From Chitinophagaceae bacterium (GTDB lineage: Bacteria; Bacteroidota; Bacteroidia; Chitinophagales; Chitinophagaceae), in contig CANGIT010000004.1 of assembly GCA_947454155.1 (NCBI GenBank), positions 62,001 to 126,000 of the forward strand: a stretch of DNA of 64,000 nt. The letters are read 5' to 3'. Numbering within the stretch: the first letter of the stretch is position 1; each line of letters opens with the position of its first letter. Positions 40,680 through 50,600 of the stretch are shown piece after piece. A model generated the notes under the pieces. The model was not told where the DNA came from and ran no database searches. It saw only the letters and a program-made list of their open reading frames with translations. The translations under genes and the position numbers were made by a program.

Positions 40680-41816
40680 TCATCCTTCCACTTCTACGGC
40701 ATCGGAAACCAGTGAGAGAATTTTGTGCGATTTGATGAGCTCTTTTTCTTCTGTGTTCTGGGTGAGTTCGCGGAGGCTGTTTTTCTTTTTCAGCCGAAGG
40801 CTGTAAACCGTGTAGGTAGCCAGCAGTCCGGCCACCATCAAAATGCCCAAGACAACTGTAGTGCCCAGATCGCGGAGCAGGAAAGCGCCACCGATGAAGA
40901 AAATATTGGCGCTGATGAGGGCTATCGTAACCTTGCGGTGATTGAAGCCTAAATCGAGCAAAAAATGGTGAATGTGATTACGGTCGGGACTGAAAGGCGA
41001 TCTTCTGCTCAGGATTCTCAACCCAAATACACGCAAGGTGTCAAACAGGGGAATCATCAAGATGGCAAATCCGATAGCCGGCGCCGATGGAATATTCAGC
41101 AGGCTATTAGAGGCAGACGAAAAGTTGATGAACTTGATCACCAAGATAGAGTTGACGAGTCCCAGCAACAATGAGCCGGTATCGCCCATGAAAATTTTCG
41201 CCGGTGAAAAATTATAAATCAGAAAACTCAACAAGCCACCGGTAAGCGAAAAAGCCATCACCGCATAACCCAGTTGCCCGATATAATAAAAATAGGCCCC
41301 GAAAATAATGGTGGTTAATATGCCCAAACTGCCGGCCAGACCATCTACACCATCAATCAGATTGAAAGAGTTGGTAATGAGTACAACGGTCAGGATAGTC
41401 AGCGCCACACTGAGCGCGTATGGAATTTCGTGAATGCCTAAAAATCCATGCATATTGGAAAGCTGCACATCACCAAACTGAAACAAAATACCGGCGGCGA
41501 TCACCTGACCGGCAAATTTTTTAGTGGCCGACAAAATCAGGATATCGTCTTTCAGTCCCAGAAAAAACATCACCGTGAATGCGGCAACGAAATATTGCAA
41601 ACTGTTGTTGGCACCAGAAGGCGTACACAACAGCATAGCCATCATGAAGCCGGCAAAAATGCCCAAGCCACCTAAGGTGGGAATTACAGCCTTATGTACT
41701 TTTCGCTCGTCGGGTTCGTCAAACAACTTTTTCTGTTTAGCTACCTGTATGATGACCGGTATAGAAAAAAAAGTGATGATTAACGAAAGCCCGCTGCTTA
41801 ATAATAATTTATCCAT
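40680..41816 (-). CDS. WecA/MraY-type UDP-GlcNAc:undecaprenyl-phosphate transferase
   Basis: Inner-membrane phosphosugar transferase that starts a surface polysaccharide by loading a sugar-1-phosphate onto undecaprenyl phosphate. 378 residues with about 10 membrane segments. Motifs: the first conserved DD (GLKDDILILSATKKF), NLIDGVDGLAGSLGI, FMGDTGSLLLG and the RSPFSPDRNHIHHFLLDLG loop with the HIHH signature of WecA-type enzymes. Sugar specificity cannot be stated. frr follows it, in the same direction, 68 bases on. Confidence 0.88.
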   Translation of the reverse strand: MDKLLLSSGLSLIITFFSIPVIIQVAKQKKLFDEPDERKVHKAVIPTLGGLGIFAGFMMAMLLCTPSGANNSLQYFVAAFTVMFFLGLKDDILILSATKKFAGQVIAAGILFQFGDVQLSNMHGFLGIHEIPYALSVALTILTVVLITNSFNLIDGVDGLAGSLGILTTIIFGAYFYYIGQLGYAVMAFSLTGGLLSFLIYNFSPAKIFMGDTGSLLLGLVNSILVIKFINFSSASNSLLNIPSAPAIGFAILMIPLFDTLRVFGLRILSRRSPFSPDRNHIHHFLLDLGFNHRKVTIALISANIFFIGGAFLLRDLGTTVVLGILMVAGLLATYTVYSLRLKKKNSLRELTQNTEEKELIKSHKILSLVSDAVEVEG

Positions 41817-42163
41817 TGATGCTGCCGTTGTTACGGGTTTACAAATGTATAAAATAAGTTTCGTAGGTTTTGTATGTTTTGGTGGTTAATTTACGAAGGG
41901 ATTGAGGGTGCTGAAGTGGTTAGAGTTTCGGCTTGATTACATGATAGTGGGCTAATGTAATGCTTGGTTAATCTGCAAATCTGATGGGGTATTGGTTGGT
42001 TAATGGATTAATAGCTAAGTTTTTGACAAGCAATGGGTTAAAATTTCACTAGCCTCTGAAACCTTTAGAATCTTCCCCATTTCTTTGAAAAATCATTTTA
42101 CTTCCCATCTTTTCTTTGTCTTTGAAAGGATTTGCTTTAGGTTTGCGGCATAAATTAAAAAAA
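41817..42163. other. Divergent spacer between the transferase and the transketolase gene
   Basis: 347 AT-rich bases. A TACATTTG box on the minus strand (41842-41849) could serve the transferase gene. No RNA gene, repeat family or other element was recognised. A run of TCTTTG-type words precedes the transketolase start but gives no clear box. Confidence 0.5.
41842..41849 (-). promoter_or_regulatory. Candidate promoter of the transferase gene
   Basis: The minus strand reads TACATTTG, matching TAnnTTTG, 25 bases before the ATG at 41816. Confidence 0.4.
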
Positions 42164-43003
42164 ATGGAAACATCAGCCTTGCAGCAAGTGGCATCTCAGG
42201 TACGTCGCGATATCGTTAGAATGGTTCACGCTGTGCAAAGCGGTCACCCCGGCGGCTCTTTGGGCTGTACCGATTTTTTAACGGCCTTGTACTTTGAGGT
42301 GATGAAGCATGATACCCAATTTTCAATGGATGGCAAGGGCGAGGATATTTTCTTTTTAAGCAACGGGCATGTTTCTCCTTTGTTTTACAGTTGTTTGGCC
42401 CGCGCTGGATACTTCCCCGTAACAGAATTGTCTACTTTCAGAAAGCTGAACAGCCGTTTGCAAGGCCATCCTACCACTCATGAAGGACTTCCCGGCGTAA
42501 GAATGGCGAGCGGTTCTCTAGGTCAAGGACTGAGTGTGGCCGCAGGCGCCGCCTTGGCCAAAAAATACAACAACGACGATCGTATCGTGTACTCTCTGCA
42601 TGGGGATGGCGAACTTGATGAAGGTCAAAACTGGGAGGCCATTTTATTTGCCGCTCATCATAAAATCGACAACCTGATTGCCACCATCGACTTCAATGGT
42701 CAGCAGATCGATGGCTCTACCAATAAAGTGATGGGACTGGGCGATTTGAAATCGAAATTTGAAGCTTTCGGTTGGCTGGTGACAGAAATGGATGGCAATG
42801 ACATGAACGAGGTGCTGAAAGGTTTGGCCAGTGCCAAAGCCATGACCGGACAGGGAAAACCGGTGGCCATCATCATGAAAACCATCATGGGCAAGGGTAT
42901 CGATTTCATGGAGGGTACTCACGAATGGCATGGCATCGCACCCAATGATGAGCAACTTAAAAAAGCATTGGCGCAATTGCCCGAAACGCTGGGTGATTAT
43001 TAA
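42164..43003 (+). CDS. Transketolase, N-terminal (thiamine-binding) subunit
   Basis: 279 residues from the ATG at 42164 (METSALQQVASQVRRDIVRM). It corresponds only to the first third of a full transketolase, with the TPP-binding motifs VQSGHPGGSLGCTDF, SNGHVSPLFY, GSLGQGLSVAAGAAL and HGDGELDEGQNWEAILF (the GDG...N motif). The pyrimidine-binding and C-terminal half is not encoded here; the next gene lies on the other strand. In split transketolases the two halves are usually adjacent. The partner must be elsewhere, or the protein is a different TPP enzyme. Confidence 0.88.
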   Translation: METSALQQVASQVRRDIVRMVHAVQSGHPGGSLGCTDFLTALYFEVMKHDTQFSMDGKGEDIFFLSNGHVSPLFYSCLARAGYFPVTELSTFRKLNSRLQGHPTTHEGLPGVRMASGSLGQGLSVAAGAALAKKYNNDDRIVYSLHGDGELDEGQNWEAILFAAHHKIDNLIATIDFNGQQIDGSTNKVMGLGDLKSKFEAFGWLVTEMDGNDMNEVLKGLASAKAMTGQGKPVAIIMKTIMGKGIDFMEGTHEWHGIAPNDEQLKKALAQLPETLGDY

Positions 43004-43037
43004 GTAAGATTCATTTTTGATGGCGAATTATAGCTCA

Positions 43038-44258
43038 TCATTTTAAAGATACAGCCTCTGCGGAGGCTTTTTTTGTGGGCAGCCATGAAGCGATGGAGAC
43101 TATCAACATAACGGTAGCGGTTACCAGCACAAGGTCGGATGACAATAATTTCACCGGAAAATAATTGATGATGAAGGAACTGCCTGTAATCTTGATCAGT
43201 TTGAATTTCATCTGTAGCAGGCATATTGTATAGGACATCAGCAATCCTATTCCAGCCCCAATACCGCCAAGCAACAAGCCTTCGCTGAGAAAAATCTTTT
43301 TGATCTGATCAGGCCTGGCCCCCATGCTATTGAGAATGGAGATGTCTTGTTTTTTCTCGAGCACCAGCATGGTCAATGCGCCAATCATGTTGAAGGCGGC
43401 GATGATCAATATTAAAGTGAGAATGCCATAGATCATCCATTTTTCCATTTTCATGGTACTGTACAAATTCATGTTCTGCTCGTAACGCGTGAGTACACGA
43501 AAATTGCTTCCCAGCAACTTTTGAAGCGACTGCTGCACCTTTTCAATGTCAACATCAGGCATCAGGCTGATCTCCGCTGCGGAATAACGGTCGGCTTCAA
43601 GTCCTGTTTGCTGACGCACAAAATCCAGATTGGTGATGGCATATTGATTGTCGAAATCCTGTTGTATGGAAAACACGCCGGAAGGTTTCACATTTCCCTC
43701 GCTGAGCGACTCCAGCGGATCGTTGCCTTTCACTTCGGCATGGGGGAGGATGACCACCAGTTGTTCGGGTCCGAAAGCTTCATCCATCGTGATGTTGGCC
43801 GCATTCTGAACACCTGCACCTACTACAATTTTGGGATGGCTGACATCGCCCAGATCAAAATTTCCTTTGTAAACTTTTGGAGGCAAACCAGAAACCAGAC
43901 TGTAATTGTTGTCGACACCTTTCAATTGGATGACTGATTGTATCTCTCCATTTTCGAGCAATGCTTTTTCTTCGATGTTGAAGGAAACTGACTTTATGCC
44001 CGGGCCGGTTTTTATCTGTTGTAATTGTATGTAGGTGAGATGGAAAGTTTTACCCGAAGCAGGCACCACTTTCAAGTCAGTGTAGAAGGAAGAGTAAAGT
44101 GATTTGACTAAATCTTCCAATCCGTTGAAAACACTCAGCACCAGCACCTGGCAACATACCGCAAAGGCGATGACGCCTGTGGTTACCCATGCGATGATGT
44201 TGATGGCATTAGTGGATTTTTTTGCCTTGAAATATCGCCAGGCGAAATGCAGGTACAT
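43038..44258 (-). CDS. ABC transporter permease, LolC/E-FtsX family
   Basis: 406 residues from ATG 44258 (MYLHFAWRYFKAKKSTN). Typical layout of lipoprotein-releasing permeases: an N-terminal membrane helix (about 20-45), a large periplasmic domain (about 45-260), and three C-terminal helices (about 270-400). The FtsX signature ALTMLVLEKKQDISILNSMG is present. The ATP-binding partner is not next to it. It follows rbfA by 7 bases, so the two are co-transcribed. The end is shared with a plus-strand terminator. Confidence 0.85.
   Translation of the reverse strand: MYLHFAWRYFKAKKSTNAINIIAWVTTGVIAFAVCCQVLVLSVFNGLEDLVKSLYSSFYTDLKVVPASGKTFHLTYIQLQQIKTGPGIKSVSFNIEEKALLENGEIQSVIQLKGVDNNYSLVSGLPPKVYKGNFDLGDVSHPKIVVGAGVQNAANITMDEAFGPEQLVVILPHAEVKGNDPLESLSEGNVKPSGVFSIQQDFDNQYAITNLDFVRQQTGLEADRYSAAEISLMPDVDIEKVQQSLQKLLGSNFRVLTRYEQNMNLYSTMKMEKWMIYGILTLILIIAAFNMIGALTMLVLEKKQDISILNSMGARPDQIKKIFLSEGLLLGGIGAGIGLLMSYTICLLQMKFKLIKITGSSFIINYFPVKLLSSDLVLVTATVMLIVSIASWLPTKKASAEAVSLK
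43053..43075 (+). terminator. Transketolase terminator inside the codons of the convergent permease
   Basis: AGCCTC (43053-43058), loop TGCG, GAGGCT (43063-43068), then seven T: an intrinsic terminator for the plus strand. It lies within the last 13 codons of the minus-strand permease, about 50 bases after the transketolase stop. Confidence 0.8.
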
Positions 44259-44265
44259 GCGGCAA

Positions 44266-44643
44266 TCAGAATTTGGGTTTGTTTTGCTCCTCCTCGTTTT
44301 TGATGTCCTTGAAAAGTTTTTCAATCTTATCTACATATTCAAGGGTATCGTCGATGTAGAAACTGAGTTGTGGCATGGAGCGCAACTGATGTCTAACTCT
44401 GGCCGTCAGTTCTTTCTTGATGTCTTTGCTTTTTTCCTGAATCAGTTTGAGGCTGGCAGTGGCATCGTTCACTTTGAAGAAACTCAGATAAATACGGGCG
44501 TCGAAAAGGTCAGGGGTGATTTTCACACCGGAGATGGAAACCATGCCACCGTTGATCATGGTGAGTCCCATCCGTTGAAAAATATCATTCAATTCTTTTT
44601 CCAGTACTGCAGCTACTTGCTTCTGTCTCTTTCCTTCTATCAT
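44266..44643 (-). CDS. rbfA: Ribosome-binding factor A
   Basis: Small KH-type protein that matures the 30S subunit (16S rRNA 5' end). 125 residues from ATG 44643 (MIEGKRQKQVAAVLEKELND). The core MVSISGVKITPDLFDARIYL and the helix LTARVRHQLRSMPQLSFYID are characteristic, and length is normal. It lies directly upstream of the LolC/E-type permease and divergent from the MsbA-type exporter. Confidence 0.95.
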   Translation of the reverse strand: MIEGKRQKQVAAVLEKELNDIFQRMGLTMINGGMVSISGVKITPDLFDARIYLSFFKVNDATASLKLIQEKSKDIKKELTARVRHQLRSMPQLSFYIDDTLEYVDKIEKLFKDIKNEEEQNKPKF

Positions 44644-44705
44644 GTTATCCAAATTATTACCTGTAAAAGTAGTTACTTTGCAGTTACCACGCATTCAAAT
44701 CATCA

Positions 44706-46511
44706 ATGAAAAAATATTCCAGGATCCTGGGTTATCTGGGCGAATACAAACTTTCGGTTTTTTACTATCTCATCAACATACTGTTATCCATCGTGTTTTC
44801 GGTGCTATCGCTGGCGATGCTTTTCCCTTTTCTTCAGTTGTTGTTTGGTGTCAATACGACTACACCTGAGCGTTCATCCAGCAGTTTGATGAATTGGGTG
44901 AACGATTATTTACATCAGCTGCTGCAGAAAGGCGACTCCTTCACCGCATTGGGCATGGTTTGCATATTGATCATCCTTTCCATCTTTTTCAAAAATCTCT
45001 TTCTGTACATGTCGGCCAGAATCCTTGGCCCCATGAAGAATGAAATTGTCAACCGTTTACGTTCCGACATGTACGACAAGATTCTCCAATTGCCGATTGG
45101 TTATTTCACCGAACAAAGAAAAGGAGACCTGATGAGCCGAATGTCGAACGACATCAGTGAGGTGGAAAGCTCTGTCATCGGTGCTTTGGAGGGATGGGTA
45201 AAAGATCCTTTGTCAATTATCATCAACCTCGGCGTATTGTTCTACCTGAGCCCAACGCTCACTATCTTCATTTTGCTGAGCCTGCCTGTGATGGGTTTGT
45301 TCATTGGAAGAATCAGCCGCTCTTTGAAAAAACAATCGCAAAAAGTGGCGGAGAAAGGAGGCGAAACTTTTTCAACCATAGATGAAACCTTAGGTGGTTT
45401 GCGGGTGATCAAGGCGTTTAATGTGGAACAAAAGCTAAAGGCCAAGTTTGCCGGCATCAGCAACGATTTGCTGGTAGCCAGAAATGAAGTGGGCTTCAAG
45501 CGCGATCTGGCATCACCCATGAGCGAGTTGATGGGGGTGACGGTTTTTGCCGCCATTCTCTATTTTGGCGGCAGGCTGGTGCTTTCGCATGAGATTGCCA
45601 TGAATGGCGCTTTGTTCCTTACCTACATGGGTTTGTTTTATAACATCATTAGTCCGGCCAAATCCATTTCCACCGCATTCAGCAATATGCAAAAAGGTGC
45701 TGCCGCCATTGAAAGAATTGAGCAGGTGCTGAAAGCTCCGGTTACGGTAGATGACAATCCCAACGGAAAAATCATGGCGTCTTTCGAAGAAGGAATCGAG
45801 TTTCGCAACGTGAGCTTTTATTATGAGGATACCGCCATCCTGAAAAACATCAATTTTAAGATAGCCAAAGGAAAAACCATCGCGCTGGTGGGCAGCAGCG
45901 GTGCCGGCAAATCCACGCTGGCCGATCTGATACCCCGTTTTCATGATGTGAGTGCCGGCGAAATCATCGTGGATGGAATCAATATCAAAGATTATTCATT
46001 GAAATCGCTTCGCGACCATATCAGCATTGTTACACAAGAGCCGATTCTTTTCAATGACACTATTGCCAACAATATCGCACTTGGCATGGAAAAGACTTCA
46101 CAGGAAGCGATTGAAAAAGCGGCAACAATAGCCAATGCGCATAGTTTCATCATGAAAAAAGAAAATGGCTATGCGACCAGCATCGGCGACAGAGGTTCCA
46201 AATTGAGCGGAGGCGAACGTCAGCGTATGACCATCGCCAGGGCCGTATTGAAAAATCCTCCCATCCTGATTCTGGATGAAGCCACCTCATCATTGGATAC
46301 GGAAAGTGAACGTTTGGTGCAGGATGCCATCGACAAGCTCATGAACAATCGTACTTCTATCGTCATCGCCCACCGATTGAGCACCATCCGTCATGCGGAT
46401 GAAATCATTGTGTTGAACAAAGGTGAAATTGCAGAAAGAGGCACACACGAAAGTCTGATTGCACAGCAAGGCATCTACACAAAACTTGTAGAAATGCAGG
46501 AGGTGAAATGA
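44706..46511 (+). CDS. ABC exporter, MsbA type
   Basis: 601 residues. N-terminal membrane domain (about 1-325, six helices) and C-terminal ATPase: Walker A GSSGAGKSTLADLIP, Q-loop ISIVTQEPILFND, signature LSGGERQRMTIARAVLK, Walker B ILILDEATSSLDTES and the H-loop IAHRLSTIRHADEI. Of the two exporters here this one is closer to MsbA/lipid A flippases (longer periplasmic loop, MKKYSRILGYLGEYKLSVF start), but the substrate is not decided by sequence. It ends before a hairpin shared with the DksA-like gene. Confidence 0.92.
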   Translation: MKKYSRILGYLGEYKLSVFYYLINILLSIVFSVLSLAMLFPFLQLLFGVNTTTPERSSSSLMNWVNDYLHQLLQKGDSFTALGMVCILIILSIFFKNLFLYMSARILGPMKNEIVNRLRSDMYDKILQLPIGYFTEQRKGDLMSRMSNDISEVESSVIGALEGWVKDPLSIIINLGVLFYLSPTLTIFILLSLPVMGLFIGRISRSLKKQSQKVAEKGGETFSTIDETLGGLRVIKAFNVEQKLKAKFAGISNDLLVARNEVGFKRDLASPMSELMGVTVFAAILYFGGRLVLSHEIAMNGALFLTYMGLFYNIISPAKSISTAFSNMQKGAAAIERIEQVLKAPVTVDDNPNGKIMASFEEGIEFRNVSFYYEDTAILKNINFKIAKGKTIALVGSSGAGKSTLADLIPRFHDVSAGEIIVDGINIKDYSLKSLRDHISIVTQEPILFNDTIANNIALGMEKTSQEAIEKAATIANAHSFIMKKENGYATSIGDRGSKLSGGERQRMTIARAVLKNPPILILDEATSSLDTESERLVQDAIDKLMNNRTSIVIAHRLSTIRHADEIIVLNKGEIAERGTHESLIAQQGIYTKLVEMQEVK

Positions 46512-46539
46512 CGTATATGTTTTTAAAAGAAACAGGCAT

Positions 46540-46580
46540 AAAAAATGGGCTGTCTTTACGTTTAAGACAGCCCATTTTTT
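46540..46580. terminator. Bidirectional terminator between the MsbA-type gene and the DksA-like gene
   Basis: AAAAAATGGGCTGTCTT (46540-46556), loop of 7 bases, then the exact complement (46564-46580). A-runs and T-runs at both ends mean it works in both directions; it ends both convergent transcripts. Confidence 0.9.
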
Positions 46581-46596
46581 ATGATCAGTGTTGTAA

Positions 46597-47661
46597 TTAT
46601 TTTACATTGCCCATTTTGGCTTCGATGCTTAAGGTAGCATGAGGCACAGCTTTCAGGCGGGCTTTGTCAATCAGTTTGCCGGTAACGCGGCAAACGCCAT
46701 AAGTTTTATTTTCAATGCGCATCAGTGCTTTTTCGAGATGGTCGATAAAAGTGATTTGGCGACTGGCCATCTGGCTCAGTTGCTCTCTTTCCATGCTCAG
46801 ACTTCCATCTTCCATGGTCATGTATCTGTTCTCGCTTTCATCGCCGCCCTGGTCGTCTTTGCGGGTGATGAGGCCTTGCAGGTATTGTAACTCTTTTTTT
46901 GCAGCTTCCAGTTTACGCTGGATGATTTCTCTGAACTCTTGCAGTTCTGCGTCTGAATATCTTGTCATAGGGGCTCCTGGGTCTTGTTTTTGTTGATCTA
47001 ATACGGATTTGGTGAAATCGGGCTGATATGTACGGGCTGTTTTGGTACTTATTTTTGGAATCACCACAGGCTTTGGTTGTGGGATTTTGATGTCTTTGGG
47101 ATTTTTAGCCAAGGCATTGATTGCCGGGGTTTTTACTGCAGGTTTCACTGGTTTAGCCGCGGGTTTCACTTCTTTGGCTAAAGGTTTCACCTCTTTTACT
47201 ACAGGTTTCACTGCAGGTTTGGCCAAAGGTTTCGCTGCTGGTTTTGCTGCTGGTTTTGCTGCTGGTTTTGCTGCTGGTTTCGCTGCTGGTTTCGCTACTG
47301 CTTTGGCTACAACTTTAGCGATGGGCTTGGCCGGCGCTTTAACTGCAACTGCTTTTTTGGATATAGGAGCTGCTACTTTTTTTACAGGAGCTGCCGGTGC
47401 TTTTTTAATGGGTGCTTTTTTAGCAGGTGCTACGCTTTTTTTTGCTGCAGGTTTAGCGACAGCTTTAGCAATGGGCTTTGCAGCAGGTTTTACTGCAACT
47501 GCTTTTTTGGCTATGGGAGCTGCTGCTTTTTTTACAGGTTTAGCTGCAGGCTTTGCTGCTTTTGGTGCGGGTTTGGATACCTTTTTGGCCGGGGCAGCTT
47601 TTGGAGCTGGCTTTTTGGCCGGAGCAGCCTTTTTTACTACTGTTTTCTTTTTCGTAGCCAT
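46597..47661 (-). CDS. DksA/TraR-like protein with a histone-H1-like N-terminus
   Basis: 354 residues. Residues 1 to about 205 are almost only K, A, P and V (histone-H1-like, many KPAAKPAA units, five of them in a row encoded by a 12-bp repeat at 47231-47290). The C-terminal part (about 230-354) is DksA-like: a coiled-coil helix pair (ELQEFREIIQRKLEAAKKEL and MASRQITFIDHLEKALMRIE) and the region GVCRVTGKLIDKARLKAVPH. Only one of the four zinc cysteines remains. The basic half is likely to bind DNA or RNA; the DksA half may bind RNA polymerase. ileS starts 2 bases after it in transcription order upstream (stop at 47663), so both may be one transcript. Confidence 0.82.
   Translation of the reverse strand: MATKKKTVVKKAAPAKKPAPKAAPAKKVSKPAPKAAKPAAKPVKKAAAPIAKKAVAVKPAAKPIAKAVAKPAAKKSVAPAKKAPIKKAPAAPVKKVAAPISKKAVAVKAPAKPIAKVVAKAVAKPAAKPAAKPAAKPAAKPAAKPLAKPAVKPVVKEVKPLAKEVKPAAKPVKPAVKTPAINALAKNPKDIKIPQPKPVVIPKISTKTARTYQPDFTKSVLDQQKQDPGAPMTRYSDAELQEFREIIQRKLEAAKKELQYLQGLITRKDDQGGDESENRYMTMEDGSLSMEREQLSQMASRQITFIDHLEKALMRIENKTYGVCRVTGKLIDKARLKAVPHATLSIEAKMGNVK
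47231..47290. repeat. 12-bp tandem repeat inside the DksA-like gene
   Basis: Five 12-bp units (forward TTCGCTGCTGGT or TTTGCTGCTGGT) encode AAKP repeats. Being in frame and a multiple of three, unit gain or loss would change tail length without a frameshift. Confidence 0.88.
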
Positions 47662-47662
47662 G

Positions 47663-50600
47663 CTAGATCTTTTTTTTGTTTACACTTATGATAAAGGATA
47701 CGTCATTGACTTCAACAGGTACTCCGGAAATTGCCGAATCTGAACTGAATTCAAGGGAATCGGCCAATATTTCGCGGCAAATATAATCTTTAAATTCATT
47801 AAAAGATTCCTGCAGTTCATTTTGGGCGATGGTAACGTGGATTCTGTCAGTAAGTTCAAATCCGCTTTCTTTTCTGATATTTTGAATTCTGTTCACCAGC
47901 TCTCTTGCATTACCTTCATTTTGAAGGAGTTGAGTGATGGTGATGTCCAGAGCCACGGTAAGCGAACCCTTGCCGGCAATCTCATAACCGGGGATGCTGT
48001 CTGTGGATATTTCAATGTCCTCTGCGTTGATCATGATGGGTTCTTCGCCATTTTTTACCTCCTCGTCATTGAGCAGGTAATCTCCGCTCAGTACTTTTTC
48101 GATGCTTGCATTATCGAATTTTTCAATTTCTCCGGCTGCCCATTTCATTTTGGCTCCGAGCTTCTTGCCCAGGGTTTTAAAATTGGCTTTTGCTTTTTTA
48201 CGAATGAAATCATTGTTGGCGTCGAGCAACTCAACGTCTTTGATATTGGTTTCAGATTTGATGATATCTTCCACCAACTTGATATTGGAGGCCATTTCCT
48301 GGTCCAGTGCTGGAATGAACACTTTTTGTAAGGGCTGACGAACCTTGATGTTTACTTTTTTACGGATAGAAAGAATCAAAGACGAAGCATCCTGCGCAAT
48401 CTGCATTCTTTTTTCCAACGCATTATTGATGGCTTCAGCATGGCTTACCGGAAATAATATGTGATGAACAGAGTTCGCTGTAGACCGGTGACTGACAACA
48501 TTCAAATTGTTGAACAACCAGTCGGCAAAGAACGGTGCAATCGGGGCTATCAGTTTACTCAGTGTTTCAAGGCACTCGTACAAGGTTTGATAGGCACATT
48601 TCTTATCAAATTCATATTCACCTTTCCAGAATCTTCTTCGGCATAATCTCACGTACCAGTTGCTCAACTGAGCATCAACAAATTCTTCTATGGCACGGCC
48701 TGCTTGCGTCGGCTCGTAAGCATCCAGATTTTCGGTAACATTTTTTACCAGATTATTGAGGGCGGAAATGATCCATTGGTCGATTTCAGGCCTGTCTGAG
48801 AGCGGAATGTAATTCTGTTCAAATGAAAAGCCGTCAACATTTGCATACAAGGCAAAGAACTGATATGTATTGTAAAGTGTTCCGAAGAATTTTCTTTGCA
48901 CTTCCTTGATTCCTTCTTCATCAAATTTTAAACTATCCCAGGGAGAAGCATTGGTAATAAGGTACCATCTGGTGGCATCAGCACCATAACTGTTGATGGT
49001 TTGGAATGGATCAACAACATTGCCGAGTCGTTTGCTCATCTTATTGCCAGCTTTGTCCAGCACCAAACCATTGCTCACAACTGTCTTGTAGGCCACGCTA
49101 TCAAATAGCAATACAGCCAGAGCATGAAGGGTATAAAACCATCCTCTGGTTTGATCTACGCCTTCTGCGATAAAATCGGCAGGGAAGCTTTTGGCGAATG
49201 TGTCTTTGTTTTCAAAAGGGAAATGCCATTGAGCATAGGGCATCGCACCACTGTCGAACCATACGTCGATGAGGTCGGGCACCCTTTTCATCGGTTGTCC
49301 CGATTCACTGACCAGCACAATTTCGTCCACAAAAGGTTTGTGTAAATCGGCGGTCAGATGAAGAATATGCTCTTCTGCGCTTCGGTTTTCAGCGGGCGTC
49401 CAAAGTCCGGCTTCGTATGATTTTTTTAGTTCTTCTCTCAGTTCTGCCACCGCGCCGATACATTTCAGTTCAGTCCTGTCTTCGGTGCACCAGATGGGTA
49501 AGGGTGTGCCCCAATAGCGACTGCGACTGAGGTTCCAATCCACCATGTTATCGAGCCAGTTGCCAAAACGGCCACTTCCGGTACTGGCAGGTTTCCATTG
49601 TATCGTTTTATTGAGTTCCGACATCCTTTCTTTAGCAGCTGTGGTTCTGATAAACCAGGCATCCAATGGATAATAAATGATGGGTTTATCTGTACGCCAG
49701 CAATGCGGATAACTGTGCTCGTATTTCTCAACTTTGAAAGCACGGTTGTCTTTTTTCAGTTGGATGGAGATGTCAATATTGACGTCGGCATAAGCAGGAT
49801 CATCTTTATAGTTTTTTACATAACGGCCACTGAATTCACCGAGTCCGTCAACAAATTTTCCTTGTTTGTCAACAAGTGTTAGGATTCCGATATTGTTTTT
49901 CTTACCCACTTTGTAGTCATCCGCACCAAAAGCAGGTGCGGTATGCACAATGCCGGTTCCATCTTCGGTTGTTACGAAGTCGCCGTTTATCACTTTGAAG
50001 GGTTCAGCGCCTGGCGTCTCTTCCTGAATTTTTTCTAGTGTATTGGCTGCATATGGAAGAAGCTGTTCGTAACGCATACCCTCAAGGTCTTTACCTTTCA
50101 CTACGGCTATTTCTTTCCATGGAATTATTTTATCTCCACCTTGATAGCTTTCAAATGAGGCACCTTCGGCTTCGGCTTTAAAGTATTTTCCAATCAGCGG
50201 ACTTGCCACCACAACATTTACCGGTAAATAAGTGTAAGGATTGAATGTGCTGATGAATGCGTAATCTATTTCCGGGCCAACAGTCAATCCCAGATTGGAT
50301 GGTAAAGTCCAGGGAGTGGTTGTCCAGGCCATCAGGTAAAATTCTTCAACCAAATGTTGTTGCAGTAAAGTTTGTATTTGAGGCTGAGCTGTTGCATTGA
50401 GCGCTTTGAACATCACTACCGCACTGGTATCTTTTACATCTTTATAGGTGCCGGGCTGGTTGAGTTCATGTGAAGAAAGTCCGGTGCCGGCAGCAGGTGA
50501 GTAGGGTTGTATGCTCACGCTTTCATATAAGTATCCTTTTTTATAGAGTTCACTCAGGCACCACCACAATGATTCGATATAGTCATTTTCAAATGTCACA

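Noticed and set aside
47042..47743. 233-codon frame on the plus strand over the DksA-like gene
   Set aside because: Repetitive translation of the 12-bp unit complement, low complexity; the real gene is on the minus strand.
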